NCBI GenBank assembly: GCA_017395215.1
Contig: JAFPVW010000204.1
Span: forward strand, 1 to 48,064
DNA: 48,064 nt
DNA from: Prevotella sp.
GTDB lineage: Bacteria; Bacteroidota; Bacteroidia; Bacteroidales; Bacteroidaceae
Direction: 5' to 3'
Of this stretch, positions 35,812-44,463 are shown one piece after another (position 1 is the stretch's first letter; the number at the start of each line of letters is the position of its first letter). Below the pieces are notes generated by a model, which had not been told where the DNA came from, searched no databases, and was given only the letters and a program-made list of their open reading frames with translations. The position numbers were made by a program, and so were the translations under genes.

Positions 35812-37008
35812 ATGAAAAAACTATTATCGCTTGCAGCTCTTTCGCTGCTGTTAACCAACACCGTGACGGCACAGGATCACTGCAAAAACGGTCCGAAGCT
35901 GAAGTCTTACAACTACGTCGAAGTGCAGGGCGGTATGGAGTGGACGACTACCAATGCTAAGATTGACAAGCTGCTCTCGCCCATCGGGGCCGTGTCGTTC
36001 GGCCATTACTTCTCGCCCGTCGTGGGTGCACGTCTGCACGTCTCGGGACTGCAGGCCAAGGGTCGTTTCGAGAGCCTGGACAAGGACTACAAGTGGAACT
36101 TCATCACCACTGACGCCGACCTGATGCTGAACCTCAGCAACCTCTTCAGCTGCTGCAACTACAGCCACCCGGTGAACGTCATCCTCGTGGGAGGTATCGG
36201 TCTGGCCAACGCCTGGAAGAACGACGACATGAAGGCCCTCGTACAGACCAATCCCGGTCTGGCCCCCCTGGCCTGGACCAGCGACAACCGCCTGAGCCAC
36301 AACCTGCGCGCCGGTCTGCGCTTAGAGACCAACGTGACGAAGCCCCTGGGCCTCTCGTTAGAGATTGACGCCAACAGCATGGACGACCGCTTCAACTCGA
36401 AGGTCAACGACGCCGACGACTGGATGATCAGCGGCATGCTTGGCCTGAGCTACCGTTTCGGCTACAAGAACACCAAGCCCCGCCAGGTGGTTCGCCAGGT
36501 CGAGGAGGAAGTTTGGGTTGACGTTCCCGACACCATCACTGTCAAGGAGAAGCGCCCCATCGTGAAAGAGGAGCAGAAGAAGATTAATGAGGTTATTTTC
36601 TTCGAGATCCGCGAGAGCGACGCCAACGCCGCCCAGGGCACTGAGAAGGCCATCAAGGACGTGGCCGACCTGATGAAGACCTCGGAAGACGCCAAGTTCA
36701 CCGTTACCGGTTACGCTGACAAGGGCACCGGCAACCCCAAACTGAACAAGATGTACGCTCAGAAGCGTGCTGAAGACGTTACCAACAAACTCATCAACGA
36801 GCACGGTATCGACGCCTCACGCATCCAGAGCGACTCGAAAGGTGACACCGTACAGCCGTTCGAGGAGAACGACAAGAACCGCTGCGTCATCATTACCGGT
36901 GAGGGAACATTCAAGGTGACGACCTACGAGGAGTACGACACCCAGAAGGTGACCACCAAGAAGGTGAAGAAGACGGTGACCCGCGACGTGATAGAGGAAG
37001 TGTACTAA
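35812..37008 (+). CDS. OmpA-family outer membrane protein
   Basis: A 398-residue outer membrane protein. Signal peptide (1-20, TVTAQ), an eight-stranded beta-barrel-like part (YVEVQGGMEW, SFGHYFSPVVGARLHV, GMLGLSYRFGY) to about 222, then a linker and a C-terminal OmpA peptidoglycan-binding domain (VIFFEIRESDANAA, YADKGTGNPKLNKMYAQKRAEDV). The tail is Thr/Lys-rich (EYDTQKVTTKKVKKTVTRDV). It should anchor the outer membrane to peptidoglycan. Its stop overlaps the convergent methyltransferase stop by 3 bases. Confidence 0.9.
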   Translation: MKKLLSLAALSLLLTNTVTAQDHCKNGPKLKSYNYVEVQGGMEWTTTNAKIDKLLSPIGAVSFGHYFSPVVGARLHVSGLQAKGRFESLDKDYKWNFITTDADLMLNLSNLFSCCNYSHPVNVILVGGIGLANAWKNDDMKALVQTNPGLAPLAWTSDNRLSHNLRAGLRLETNVTKPLGLSLEIDANSMDDRFNSKVNDADDWMISGMLGLSYRFGYKNTKPRQVVRQVEEEVWVDVPDTITVKEKRPIVKEEQKKINEVIFFEIRESDANAAQGTEKAIKDVADLMKTSEDAKFTVTGYADKGTGNPKLNKMYAQKRAEDVTNKLINEHGIDASRIQSDSKGDTVQPFEENDKNRCVIITGEGTFKVTTYEEYDTQKVTTKKVKKTVTRDVIEEVY

Positions 37009-38147
37009 ACAACCTTATGGCAGACGAACAGTCGTCTGTCGCCAGTGGCGAGGGTGGTAGCAAAAATATAAGTGCTGCCACCCTCGCTTAGTTTCAGGCG
37101 GCGGCGCAGCTCGGCTACCGAAAGGGGGAAGTTGCGCACGGTGATGTTGGCCTGCGTCAGCCCCTGCAGCGTCTCCTTCAAGTCGCGCTTGTTCATGGTT
37201 GTGACGGCGTCAATTTGGAAAGAGCGGCCGGGGAAACCGCTGACGTGGTCGGCCGAGACGAAGAGGTGGCTGTCGTGGGCGATGGGGACCACACCGTAAA
37301 GCTGCGACAGCTCGGTAAAGCAGCCGGCCTTCATAATCGAGGCGTTGGGCTCGTAGAGGTAATGGGGAGAATGGGCGGTTTGGGGTGCTTGGGCGATTTG
37401 GGCGGTGGGTTCAAACACTTGGTCGTCGTTTACGCAGAGCAGGCGCTGGCCGCTGCCGCTGCCCAAAAGCAGCAGCAACTCCTTACACTCGTTGCCTACC
37501 GAGACGATATGCACCTCGTGGACGTATTGCTCGCCAAGGTCGCTGACGGCCTTGCGCCAGTCGAGCATCGGCGAGAGTTTCAGGAGCACTTGTCTGGCCT
37601 TTGACAGAAGCAGGTCGCGCAGGGCCAGCACGTCGGGCGTGCAGTCGCTGATGCCGTAGGTCCGGGCGCCGTGATTGTCGCGTCGGGCGGGGTCGGCGTA
37701 GATGACGTCAACCGGGGACATCGCCTGAAGATAGTCCGTACTGTCGCCACAGACCACTTCGGCCTGGCTGAGTCCCAACAGCCGGAAGTTCTCGCGGGCA
37801 ATGGCGCAGAGCTGCTCCTGGCACTCCACATAGACGGCACGCTGAAAGCCACGCGCCAGGAACGAGAAGTCGACGCCGAAGCCGCCGGTCAGGTCGACCA
37901 TCGTGCCGCCGGAGCCAATAAGGCTGGCCTTGTAGCGCGCTGTCTGCTCGCTGGAACACTGCTCCATCGAGAGGTGCGGCGGATAGACGATGCCATCGAT
38001 GGCTGCCCACGACGGCAGCTTATGCCGCGCCGTCTGCCTGCCCGCTATCTGGTCGAGGGCGAACGGCAGGTCAACCTCGGGGTCTTTCGTTCCCCGAAGC
38101 GCCAGTTGCCGCACGTCGGCATCAGCATTTTGGCGGATAAACGCCAT
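37005..38147 (-). CDS. Class I SAM methyltransferase, THUMP-like / PG_1098 type
   Basis: A 380-residue protein. The SAM-binding strand-loop is MVDLTGGFGVD (residues 83-93), followed by AVYVECQEQLCAIARENF and VIYADPARRD. The C-terminus (FPLSVAELRRRLKLSEGGSTYIFATTL) is the THUMP-like domain seen with PG_1098 proteins, pointing to an RNA or tRNA substrate. A low-complexity stretch (TAQIAQAPQTAHSP) from the repeat at 37361-37408 sits in a loop. Start 38147 (MAFIRQ) is preferred over a GTG at 38165 that lies in a repetitive spacer. Confidence 0.8.
   Translation of the reverse strand: MAFIRQNADADVRQLALRGTKDPEVDLPFALDQIAGRQTARHKLPSWAAIDGIVYPPHLSMEQCSSEQTARYKASLIGSGGTMVDLTGGFGVDFSFLARGFQRAVYVECQEQLCAIARENFRLLGLSQAEVVCGDSTDYLQAMSPVDVIYADPARRDNHGARTYGISDCTPDVLALRDLLLSKARQVLLKLSPMLDWRKAVSDLGEQYVHEVHIVSVGNECKELLLLLGSGSGQRLLCVNDDQVFEPTAQIAQAPQTAHSPHYLYEPNASIMKAGCFTELSQLYGVVPIAHDSHLFVSADHVSGFPGRSFQIDAVTTMNKRDLKETLQGLTQANITVRNFPLSVAELRRRLKLSEGGSTYIFATTLATGDRRLFVCHKVV
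37361..37408. repeat. Low-complexity GCCCAA-type repeat inside the methyltransferase gene
   Basis: On the minus strand the sequence is a run of about five units of 8-10 bases resembling ACCGCCCAAA, giving an Ala/Gln/Pro-rich peptide between the QVFEP and YLYEPNAS segments. The related unit CATGCCCAA occurs at the murC start. Confidence 0.6.
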
Positions 38148-38168
38148 TGTCGCCTCACTATTCACTCT

Positions 38169-38954
38169 TCACTTTTCACTTTTCACTTCTTCAAGCAAAT
38201 CCTGATGGATAACGCCGTTAGTAGCAACGACGCAGTTGCCCTGCGTAAAGTCGGCCTGACCGTCATAGTCGGTCACGCAGCCGCTGGCCTCCTGCACAAT
38301 CAGTGCCCCAGCCATGTAGTCCCAACGGCCGATGTACTTCTCGACATAGCCGTCAAGCCGGCCTGCCGCCACATAACACAGCGCAAGCGCCGCCGAGCCA
38401 ATCATGCGTACACTGGCTGCACGACCGTAGAAGGCGTCAATCAGACGGTGGATGACAGGGCGGTAGGCGTCGCTGTTATAGGGCAGTTGCAGACAAAGCA
38501 GCGCCTCGCCGATGGCGTGGTTGCTGACGTGCAGCGGCCGGTCGCCGAGCCACGCTCCCCCACCCTGCCAAGCGTAATAACACTCGCCGGAGGTCACCTC
38601 ATAGACGACGCCGAGCAGAATCTCATGGCCACGGCAGAGGGCTATGCTGACACAGTAGGACGGATACTCATGGATGAAGTTCGTCGTGCCGTCGAGCGGG
38701 TCGACTACCCAGCAGTACTGCTCGTCGTGATAGACGGCCGACCCTTCCTCGGTGACGAAGCCCGCCTCGGGCAGCAGTTCGCGCAGAGCCTCGACGATGA
38801 GCCGCTCAGAGCCTTTGTCGACGTACGACACGTAGTCGTGGGCGTGCTTGCGCTCCACCTTTTCTTCCTGAAACTTCCTGCGCTCCTCAGCAATATAGGC
38901 CCCGGCCCGCCGCGCCACATCGCAGACGGAACGGGTAAGCTGTTCCAACTCCAT
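38169..38954 (-). CDS. Inositol monophosphatase-family phosphatase (SuhB/CysQ-like)
   Basis: A 261-residue metal-dependent phosphatase. Motifs are EEG (about residues 69-71), the metal-binding DPLDGTTNFIH (Asp85, Asp88) and WDYMAGALIVQEASG near the C-terminus, all standard for IMPase, fructose-1,6-bisphosphatase class IV and CysQ. The exact substrate cannot be assigned. The last codons (EEVKSEK) fall in an AAAGTGAA repeat that continues into the intergenic gap. Its ATG overlaps the upstream DUF3237 stop (TGATG). A GTG directly before the ATG is an unlikely start. Confidence 0.87.
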   Translation of the reverse strand: MELEQLTRSVCDVARRAGAYIAEERRKFQEEKVERKHAHDYVSYVDKGSERLIVEALRELLPEAGFVTEEGSAVYHDEQYCWVVDPLDGTTNFIHEYPSYCVSIALCRGHEILLGVVYEVTSGECYYAWQGGGAWLGDRPLHVSNHAIGEALLCLQLPYNSDAYRPVIHRLIDAFYGRAASVRMIGSAALALCYVAAGRLDGYVEKYIGRWDYMAGALIVQEASGCVTDYDGQADFTQGNCVVATNGVIHQDLLEEVKSEK

Positions 38955-39466
38955 CACTTGACCCTCCAGACGTTGAGCACGATGCCGTTGAAACCTTGCG
39001 AGAAGCTGGGGGCACAGAGGAAGAGCGAGTTGTTCAGCCAGCCGTACTTGCTGTCGGCGGGAGCCTCAAACTGGGGCGCACAGCGGAAGTAGAACGACGG
39101 GCGGCCCTGCTCGTCCTTCGTGTTACAGATAATGCCGCGGTTGCGCACATGGATATACACGCCGTCGTCGGTCTTGATGCAGTAGATGGCCTCAAGCTCC
39201 GTGCGGCCGTCGGCATTTGCCAGCTGGTAGTCAGCACCGCCGTTGATGATGGTGCCCTTCAGCTGCGGGCCCTCGAAGGTGCCGCCGGTGATGGGGATGA
39301 CGGTGCGGCGCCCGTGCTGGGTGTTGTTGATGGAAAACGCCTCGCCGAGCGTCACTTTCAGCTGCAGGGCAAACTCCAGCTGGGGAGCCTCAGGCTGTTG
39401 GTTGTTCTGTGCACCGACGGTCAGCGTGGCGACCGCCACCAGGATGGCAAAAAGTAGTCTTTTCAT
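38954..39466 (-). CDS. Secreted DUF3237-domain protein
   Basis: A 170-residue protein with signal peptide (1-19, LTVGAQ) and a DUF3237 beta-barrel-like domain (ITGGTFEGPQLKGTIINGGADYQL, ELEAIYCIKTDDGVYIHVRNRGI). The biochemical role is not established. The start MKRLLFAIL at 39466 is chosen because the longer frame lacks a signal peptide and crosses the promoter at 39501-39508. It is coupled to the phosphatase gene by a TGATG overlap. Confidence 0.8.
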   Translation of the reverse strand: MKRLLFAILVAVATLTVGAQNNQQPEAPQLEFALQLKVTLGEAFSINNTQHGRRTVIPITGGTFEGPQLKGTIINGGADYQLANADGRTELEAIYCIKTDDGVYIHVRNRGIICNTKDEQGRPSFYFRCAPQFEAPADSKYGWLNNSLFLCAPSFSQGFNGIVLNVWRVK

Positions 39467-39500
39467 AATGCGTTCTTTGATAATGAATAGATAGCGAGTG

Positions 39501-39508
39501 CAAAAATA
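39501..39508 (-). promoter_or_regulatory. Promoter -7 box of the DUF3237 operon
   Basis: The minus strand reads TATTTTTG, with a TTG 20 bases upstream of it (plus coordinates 39529-39531). It precedes the DUF3237 start by 34 bases and would drive DUF3237, IMPase and methyltransferase genes. Confidence 0.6.
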
Positions 39509-39552
39509 GTAAAAACTTGTCAACGGCGCAACAAAAAGTGAGAAAATATGCT

Positions 39553-39560
39553 TACCTTTG
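39553..39560 (+). promoter_or_regulatory. Promoter -7 box of the LD-carboxypeptidase operon
   Basis: TACCTTTG lies 38 bases before the ATG at 39599. The -33 box is not clear. It is divergent from the DUF3237 promoter, within a 132-base gap. Confidence 0.6.
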
Positions 39561-39598
39561 CAATCAAATAACATTTTTACCTTTTACACCCGAGAAAG

Positions 39599-40603
39599 AT
39601 GCGAGCCGTTCTACTCCTGCTGCTGTCGGCATGCCTGGGACTGACCACGACGGCACAGCGCCCGATGGTCATGCCGCCCGCCCTGAAGGCCGGCGACACG
39701 ATAGCCGTGCTGTCGCCCTCGAGCACGCCCGATGCCGAGACGGTGGAGAAAGGCTGCGACGCCCTGCGCGAGTGGGGCTATGTGCCCGTCGTCGGCCCGC
39801 ACGCCCTCAGCCGCTTTCACGGCTTTGCCGGCACGCCCCATCAGCGCACCTCCGACCTGCTCTGGGCCCTGCAGGACTCTACGATACGCGCCATCATGTG
39901 TACACGCGGCGGCGACGGGGCTGTTCAGGTGCTGCGCCGCATACCGTTGGACGTCTTTGCCCGGCATCCGAAGTGGATCATCGGCTTCAGCGACGTGACG
40001 GCACTCCACAGCGCCGAGGTAGCGGCGGGCGTGATGAGCATCCATGGCTCCATGTGCGACGGCATCGCCGCCCGTGGCGAGCGCGACTCCGTGAACGCCA
40101 TCATGCAGCGGCTGCTGCAGGGCGAACTGCCCAGCTATTCGGTTCCCGCCCATCCGCTCAACCAGCACGGCGAGGCTACCGGCCGGCTGGTTGGCGGCAA
40201 TATGTCGGTTTTCTGCGGACTGGCCGGCTCTGACTACGACTTCCTGAACCGCGCAGACGAGGGGCTGATTCTCTTCATCGAGGACACGCAGGAGTCGATG
40301 ACGAAGGTCGACCGCATGCTCCACCTCATCGAGATACGTGGCATCCTGCCGAAGCTGAAGGGCATCATCGTGGGCCATTTCTCGAAGTATAAAAGTCCGG
40401 AGAACGGCTTTGCCGATATGTACGACATGCTACACGAGTACCTGCAGTACTACCCGATACCCGTCTGCTACGACTTCCCCGTCGGCCACCACAGCGGCTA
40501 TAACTTCCCGATGATTGAAGGCTGCCGCGTCAGCCTGAAGGTTGACGGGAACGGAACCCGGATTGTATTTGAACCAGAAACAACAATAGAACACAGACTA
40601 TGA
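39599..40603 (+). CDS. S66 family LD-carboxypeptidase
   Basis: A 334-residue exported peptidase related to LdcA, which removes the terminal D-Ala from murein tetrapeptides during recycling or trimming. Signal peptide (1-19, TTTAQ), GDTIAVLSPSS, TRGGDG, the catalytic serine motif GFSDVTALH, the glutamate in LFIEDTQESM and the histidine in PVGHHSGYNFP are all in place. It overlaps the M64 gene by 4 bases (ATGA), suggesting coupled translation. Export rather than cytoplasmic location suggests a role on periplasmic murein. Confidence 0.9.
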   Translation: MRAVLLLLLSACLGLTTTAQRPMVMPPALKAGDTIAVLSPSSTPDAETVEKGCDALREWGYVPVVGPHALSRFHGFAGTPHQRTSDLLWALQDSTIRAIMCTRGGDGAVQVLRRIPLDVFARHPKWIIGFSDVTALHSAEVAAGVMSIHGSMCDGIAARGERDSVNAIMQRLLQGELPSYSVPAHPLNQHGEATGRLVGGNMSVFCGLAGSDYDFLNRADEGLILFIEDTQESMTKVDRMLHLIEIRGILPKLKGIIVGHFSKYKSPENGFADMYDMLHEYLQYYPIPVCYDFPVGHHSGYNFPMIEGCRVSLKVDGNGTRIVFEPETTIEHRL

Positions 40604-41871
40604 GGAAACTTCTATTTGTCATCATGCTGATGACCGCCGGCAAGGCATTCGCACAAGGCAGCATCGCCTTCGACGACTACTTCGAGGACCGCACGCTGAG
40701 ACTCGACTACGTGTTTGCCGGCAACAACCGCGAGCAGCACATCTTCTTCGAACAGGCCTATGTGACGCCGCGCTGGGCAGGCCGCCGCAGCCGACTGGCC
40801 GATATGCCGCTGCGCGGCAACGGACAGGTGAAGGTAAACGACCCCGCCACGGGCCAGCTGCTCTACGTCCACACATTCTCGACGCTCTTCCAGGAGTGGC
40901 AGGTCACCGAAGAGGCCACGAAGGTGCAGAAGGCTTTTGAGACGAGCTACAACGTGCCCTTCCCCAAGCAGCCGGTCGACATCACCATCACCCTCACCAA
41001 CGTCCACGGCCAGGTGGTGGGCCAACTGACCCACACTATCAACCCTGCCGACATCCTCATACGCCCCATCGGCGACAACGGCATCGCCCACCGTTATATA
41101 TGGTCGCCCGACAGCGTGCCCGACCTGACGCGCTGCATCGACCTGGCCATCGTAGCCGAGGGCTACACCGAGGCCGAGACCGACAAGTTCTACAACGACT
41201 GCCAGCGGGCCGTCGACGCACTGTTTGCCCACGAGCCGTTCACGACGCTGAAGAGCCGATTCAACGTCGTTGCCGTCGCCCCGACATCGCTCGACGGCGG
41301 TGCCAGCGTGCCGCGCAACCACAAGTGGAGCCGCACACCCGTCGGCACCCATTACGACACGTTCTACAGCGACCGCTACCTGATGACGCAGGACATCCAC
41401 CGGCTGTACGACGTGCTGTCGTGCGTGCCCTTCGAGCATATCATCGTGCTGGTGAACAGCAGTACCTACGGCGGCGGAGGCATCTACAACCAAGTGCTCG
41501 TCTCCACCTCCGACCACCCGACGTTCCGTCAGGTGCTGGTCCATGAATTCGGCCACAGCTACGCCGGTCTGGGCGACGAGTATTTCTACGACGACGCCTA
41601 CGAGACCTCCTACCCTGCCGACACTGAGCCGTGGGAACCGAACCTGACGACGAAGGTGGATTTTGAGCACAAGTGGGCTGACATGCTGCCTGACCCGACC
41701 GGCCGCGTGGGACTCTTCGAGGGCGGCGGCTACCAGTCGAAGGGCGTCTGGCGCCCGTCGAAGGACTGCCGCATGAAGACCAACGAGGCCGAGCTTTTCT
41801 GTCCCGTCTGCGACCGCGCCATCCGCCGTATCACCGATTTCTATACCAGTGGTGCCAGCCCAGAGGATTAA
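40600..41871 (+). CDS. M64 (IgA peptidase-like) metallopeptidase
   Basis: A 423-residue secreted metallopeptidase. Signal peptide (1-19, KAFAQ), an N-terminal beta domain (about 20-165), then the catalytic domain with AIVAEGYTEAE and the zinc site His315-Glu-Phe-Gly-His319 (VHEFGHSYAGLGDEY). The family is named for the Clostridium ramosum IgA protease, but most Bacteroidetes members have unknown targets. A CPVCDRAI motif near the C-terminus may be structural. Coupled to the LD-carboxypeptidase by ATGA. Confidence 0.9.
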   Translation: MRKLLFVIMLMTAGKAFAQGSIAFDDYFEDRTLRLDYVFAGNNREQHIFFEQAYVTPRWAGRRSRLADMPLRGNGQVKVNDPATGQLLYVHTFSTLFQEWQVTEEATKVQKAFETSYNVPFPKQPVDITITLTNVHGQVVGQLTHTINPADILIRPIGDNGIAHRYIWSPDSVPDLTRCIDLAIVAEGYTEAETDKFYNDCQRAVDALFAHEPFTTLKSRFNVVAVAPTSLDGGASVPRNHKWSRTPVGTHYDTFYSDRYLMTQDIHRLYDVLSCVPFEHIIVLVNSSTYGGGGIYNQVLVSTSDHPTFRQVLVHEFGHSYAGLGDEYFYDDAYETSYPADTEPWEPNLTTKVDFEHKWADMLPDPTGRVGLFEGGGYQSKGVWRPSKDCRMKTNEAELFCPVCDRAIRRITDFYTSGASPED

Positions 41872-41910
41872 ACACATCTATTCACGTTACCAAAACATGC
41901 AAAACCATAT

Positions 41911-43458
41911 ATGTTAGCAAAGACATACACTGCTGCCGTCAACGGTCTGAATGCCATCACGATAACCGTCGAAGTGAACGTGACCAGAGGAGTCATGTTT
42001 CACATGTCAGGACTGCCCGACACCGCCGTCAAAGAAAGCTATGATCGCATCAAGGCTGCACTTCAGAATTCCGGCTTCAAGTTCCCAACAGCAGAAATTA
42101 CCGTCAACATGGCTCCCGCCGACATCAAGAAGGAGGGTTCGGGTTACGACCTGCCTTTGGCCGTAGCCATTCTGGCCACCGGCAACACGGTTGACAACAC
42201 GCGCCTGCCCAGTGTCATGATGGTGGGCGAGTTGGGACTCGACGGTCGGCTACAGCCCATCCGCGGCGCTTTGCCTATAGCGATCCGTGCCCGTGCCGAG
42301 CACTATCAGGCGCTGATAGTACCGCTGCAGAACGTCCGCGAGGCTGCCGTTGTGAACAATATCAACGTGTTTGGCATGGAGAGTCTGACAGACGTCGTCA
42401 ACTTCCTGAACGGCGACACTTCCTACCAGCCAACGCTCATCGACACCCGCCGCGAGTTCTACGAACAGCAGAACCAATACGACCTTGACTTCAGCGACGT
42501 CTGCGGACAAGAGAATGTCAAGCGCGCCCTTGAAGTGGCAGCTGCTGGCAGCCACAACCTGATTATGATAGGACCTCCAGGGTCAGGAAAGTCAATGATG
42601 GCCAAGCGCTTACCCTCCATTCTGCCCCCGCTGTCGCTGGCCGAGAGCTTAGAGACCACACAGATTCACTCCGTGGCCGGCAAGCTCCCGCGCGGCACCA
42701 GCCTCATCTCGCAGCGCCCTTTCCGCGCTCCCCATCACACCATCTCACAAGTGGCTCTTGTCGGCGGCGGACAGAATCCGCAGCCTGGTGAAATCAGTCT
42801 GGCCCACAACGGCGTCCTCTTCCTCGACGAACTGCCAGAGCTGTCGCGCTCGGTCCTTGAAGTGCTACGCCAGCCCTTGGAAGACCGCAAGATTACCATC
42901 AGCCGTGCCAAGTACAATGTGGAGTACCCTTGTTCGTTTATGATGATTGCCTCGATGAACCCCTGTCCCTGCGGCTACTACGGCGACCCCACCCACCACT
43001 GCGTCTGCACCCCCGGCCAGATTCAGCGGTATATGAACAAAATCTCTGGTCCGCTGCTCGACCGTATCGACATCCACTGCGAGATACAGGCCGTGCCGTT
43101 TGCGCAGTTGTCGCAGATGAAGCCCGGCGAGCCGTCGGCCAACATCCGCGAGCGTGTCATCGCCGCCCGCAAAATCCAGGAAGAGCGATTCAAGCCTTTC
43201 AAGGGAGTCCACTGCAATGCCATGATGACCGAGCGCATGCTCCACGAGTTTGCCGAGCCCGATGCCGCCTCTCTCGACATGCTCCGCATGGCCATGGAGC
43301 GCCTGAAGCTCTCTGCCCGTGCCTACAGCCGCATCCTCAAGGTCGCCCGCACCATTGCCGACCTTGCCGGCAGCGAGAAGGTCCAGTCCATGCACATTGC
43401 CGAAGCCATCGGGTACAGGAACTTGGATAGAGGCGACTGGGCGGAGAGGGGACTATAA
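41911..43458 (+). CDS. YifB/ComM-family AAA+ protein (Mg-chelatase-like)
   Basis: A 515-residue protein. The N-terminal Lon-protease-like fold (residues 1-170, MLAKTYTAAVNGLNA) is followed by the AAA+ module with Walker A GPPGSGKS (221-228), Walker B LFLDELPEL, and NPCPCGYYGDP, then a C-terminal Mg_chelatase_C domain (LSARAYSRILKVARTIADL). ComM members act as branch-migration helicases in natural transformation; that role here is inference. The end overlaps the convergent regulator gene by 6 bases. Confidence 0.93.
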   Translation: MLAKTYTAAVNGLNAITITVEVNVTRGVMFHMSGLPDTAVKESYDRIKAALQNSGFKFPTAEITVNMAPADIKKEGSGYDLPLAVAILATGNTVDNTRLPSVMMVGELGLDGRLQPIRGALPIAIRARAEHYQALIVPLQNVREAAVVNNINVFGMESLTDVVNFLNGDTSYQPTLIDTRREFYEQQNQYDLDFSDVCGQENVKRALEVAAAGSHNLIMIGPPGSGKSMMAKRLPSILPPLSLAESLETTQIHSVAGKLPRGTSLISQRPFRAPHHTISQVALVGGGQNPQPGEISLAHNGVLFLDELPELSRSVLEVLRQPLEDRKITISRAKYNVEYPCSFMMIASMNPCPCGYYGDPTHHCVCTPGQIQRYMNKISGPLLDRIDIHCEIQAVPFAQLSQMKPGEPSANIRERVIAARKIQEERFKPFKGVHCNAMMTERMLHEFAEPDAASLDMLRMAMERLKLSARAYSRILKVARTIADLAGSEKVQSMHIAEAIGYRNLDRGDWAERGL

Positions 43459-44295
43459 GACTTGTTGTCTGGGCTCTAACCGGCTGAGGTCAAGTTTCTT
43501 GCCCAGACGGCTTTTCGTTGAGCGCAGTGCCTGCTCCGTACAGCAGAAGCACTGCGCTTTCTGCTGTTCGGTCTTGCCGTAGTACCGCATGATGCAATAG
43601 AAAGTCTCCTTGGGCGTCAGTTCAACCGAACTGAGGATGCCGGCCAAGGTGGGGTCAACGATGTGCAGCGTCTCGGTAACGGCCAGCTGCTCGCGCTTGC
43701 CCATCTGCGAGATGTTCTCGTTGTGGAGGATGGCGTAGAGCACGTCGACGCCCTGTTTCGTGCGGACGATGTCGGCACGGATGGCGGCAGGCTGTTCCGG
43801 TTCGTCGGTCTCGACAGCCATGCTCTCCATCAGCTCGTCCACCTTCCGCTCGAAAGCCGCCTTGCGCCGTCGGCTCCACCACAGGCCGCCACCTATGACA
43901 GCCAGTAAAAGTGCGATGAAACCGCCGAAAATGAAGCGGTCGTGACTGCGTCCCTGCTCGTTGGCCGCCTGCTGCAGGCGCACAAACTCCACGGTCTGGC
44001 CCTCCGGCAGCACCGCCATCACCATCTCGGCCTGCTCCTTCTTGTCCTCCAGGATAAAGACCAGCGAGAGCATAGTCAGGGCGTCGGCCATCTCGGCCGA
44101 GTCAGCCGACAGGATGGCAGCGCTGTAGGCCCGCTGCTCCGCCGTCCGCAGGTCGTGGTCGCCCACGGCCTCCATGGCCTCGTTTATCAGCTGTTCAGTG
44201 TCCGATGTCCGGGGCGCATTTTCCGTACAAGCCGCCGCTAAAAGCAGGGCTGCGCATAAAAAGGCTGTGTCAAAGAGCCGTCTAAGAGTTCTCAT
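43453..44295 (-). CDS. Membrane-anchored regulator with C-terminal LuxR-like HTH
   Basis: A 280-residue protein. An N-terminal signal with possible lipobox (LLLAAAC, Cys23) is followed by a helical TPR-like part (QRAYSAAILSADSAEMADALTML), a membrane segment at about 121-140 (FIFGGFIALLLAVIGGGLWW), and a cytoplasmic C-terminal HTH-like region at about 225-275 (ELTPKETFYCIMRYYGKTEQQKA). This topology matches Bacteroidetes TPR-transmembrane-HTH regulators. The start MRTLRR at 44295 gives the best signal sequence. It is convergent with yifB. Confidence 0.7.
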   Translation of the reverse strand: MRTLRRLFDTAFLCAALLLAAACTENAPRTSDTEQLINEAMEAVGDHDLRTAEQRAYSAAILSADSAEMADALTMLSLVFILEDKKEQAEMVMAVLPEGQTVEFVRLQQAANEQGRSHDRFIFGGFIALLLAVIGGGLWWSRRRKAAFERKVDELMESMAVETDEPEQPAAIRADIVRTKQGVDVLYAILHNENISQMGKREQLAVTETLHIVDPTLAGILSSVELTPKETFYCIMRYYGKTEQQKAQCFCCTEQALRSTKSRLGKKLDLSRLEPRQQVL

Positions 44296-44353
44296 AACTA
44301 ATTGGTTTTCAATATGTCCGTCTTCGCAAAGCGTGTCAGTCGACTTAGCCCTA

Positions 44354-44384
44354 TTGCAGAAGCCGCCAAAAAGCACTATCTTTG
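44354..44384 (+). promoter_or_regulatory. Orphan promoter reading into the GH3 3' end
   Basis: TTG (44354-44356), a 20-base spacer and TATCTTTG (44377-44384) form a full consensus promoter. It does not precede a recognised gene. It is followed by ATG 44402, which opens a 63-residue frame (MSTANQRQRGGQIRTGRR at its start) that runs antisense into the GH3 gene from 44464. The product may be an antisense RNA or the remnant of a lost gene. Confidence 0.6.
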
Positions 44385-44463
44385 CACCGACATACTTACC
44401 AATGTCAACTGCAAACCAACGTCAGCGCGGCGGCCAGATTAGGACTGGTCGCCGCTCGTCGTA

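Noticed and set aside
37005-38165. GTG start at 38165 for the methyltransferase
   Set aside because: It lies in a repetitive AAAGTGAA spacer; ATG at 38147 gives a normal start.
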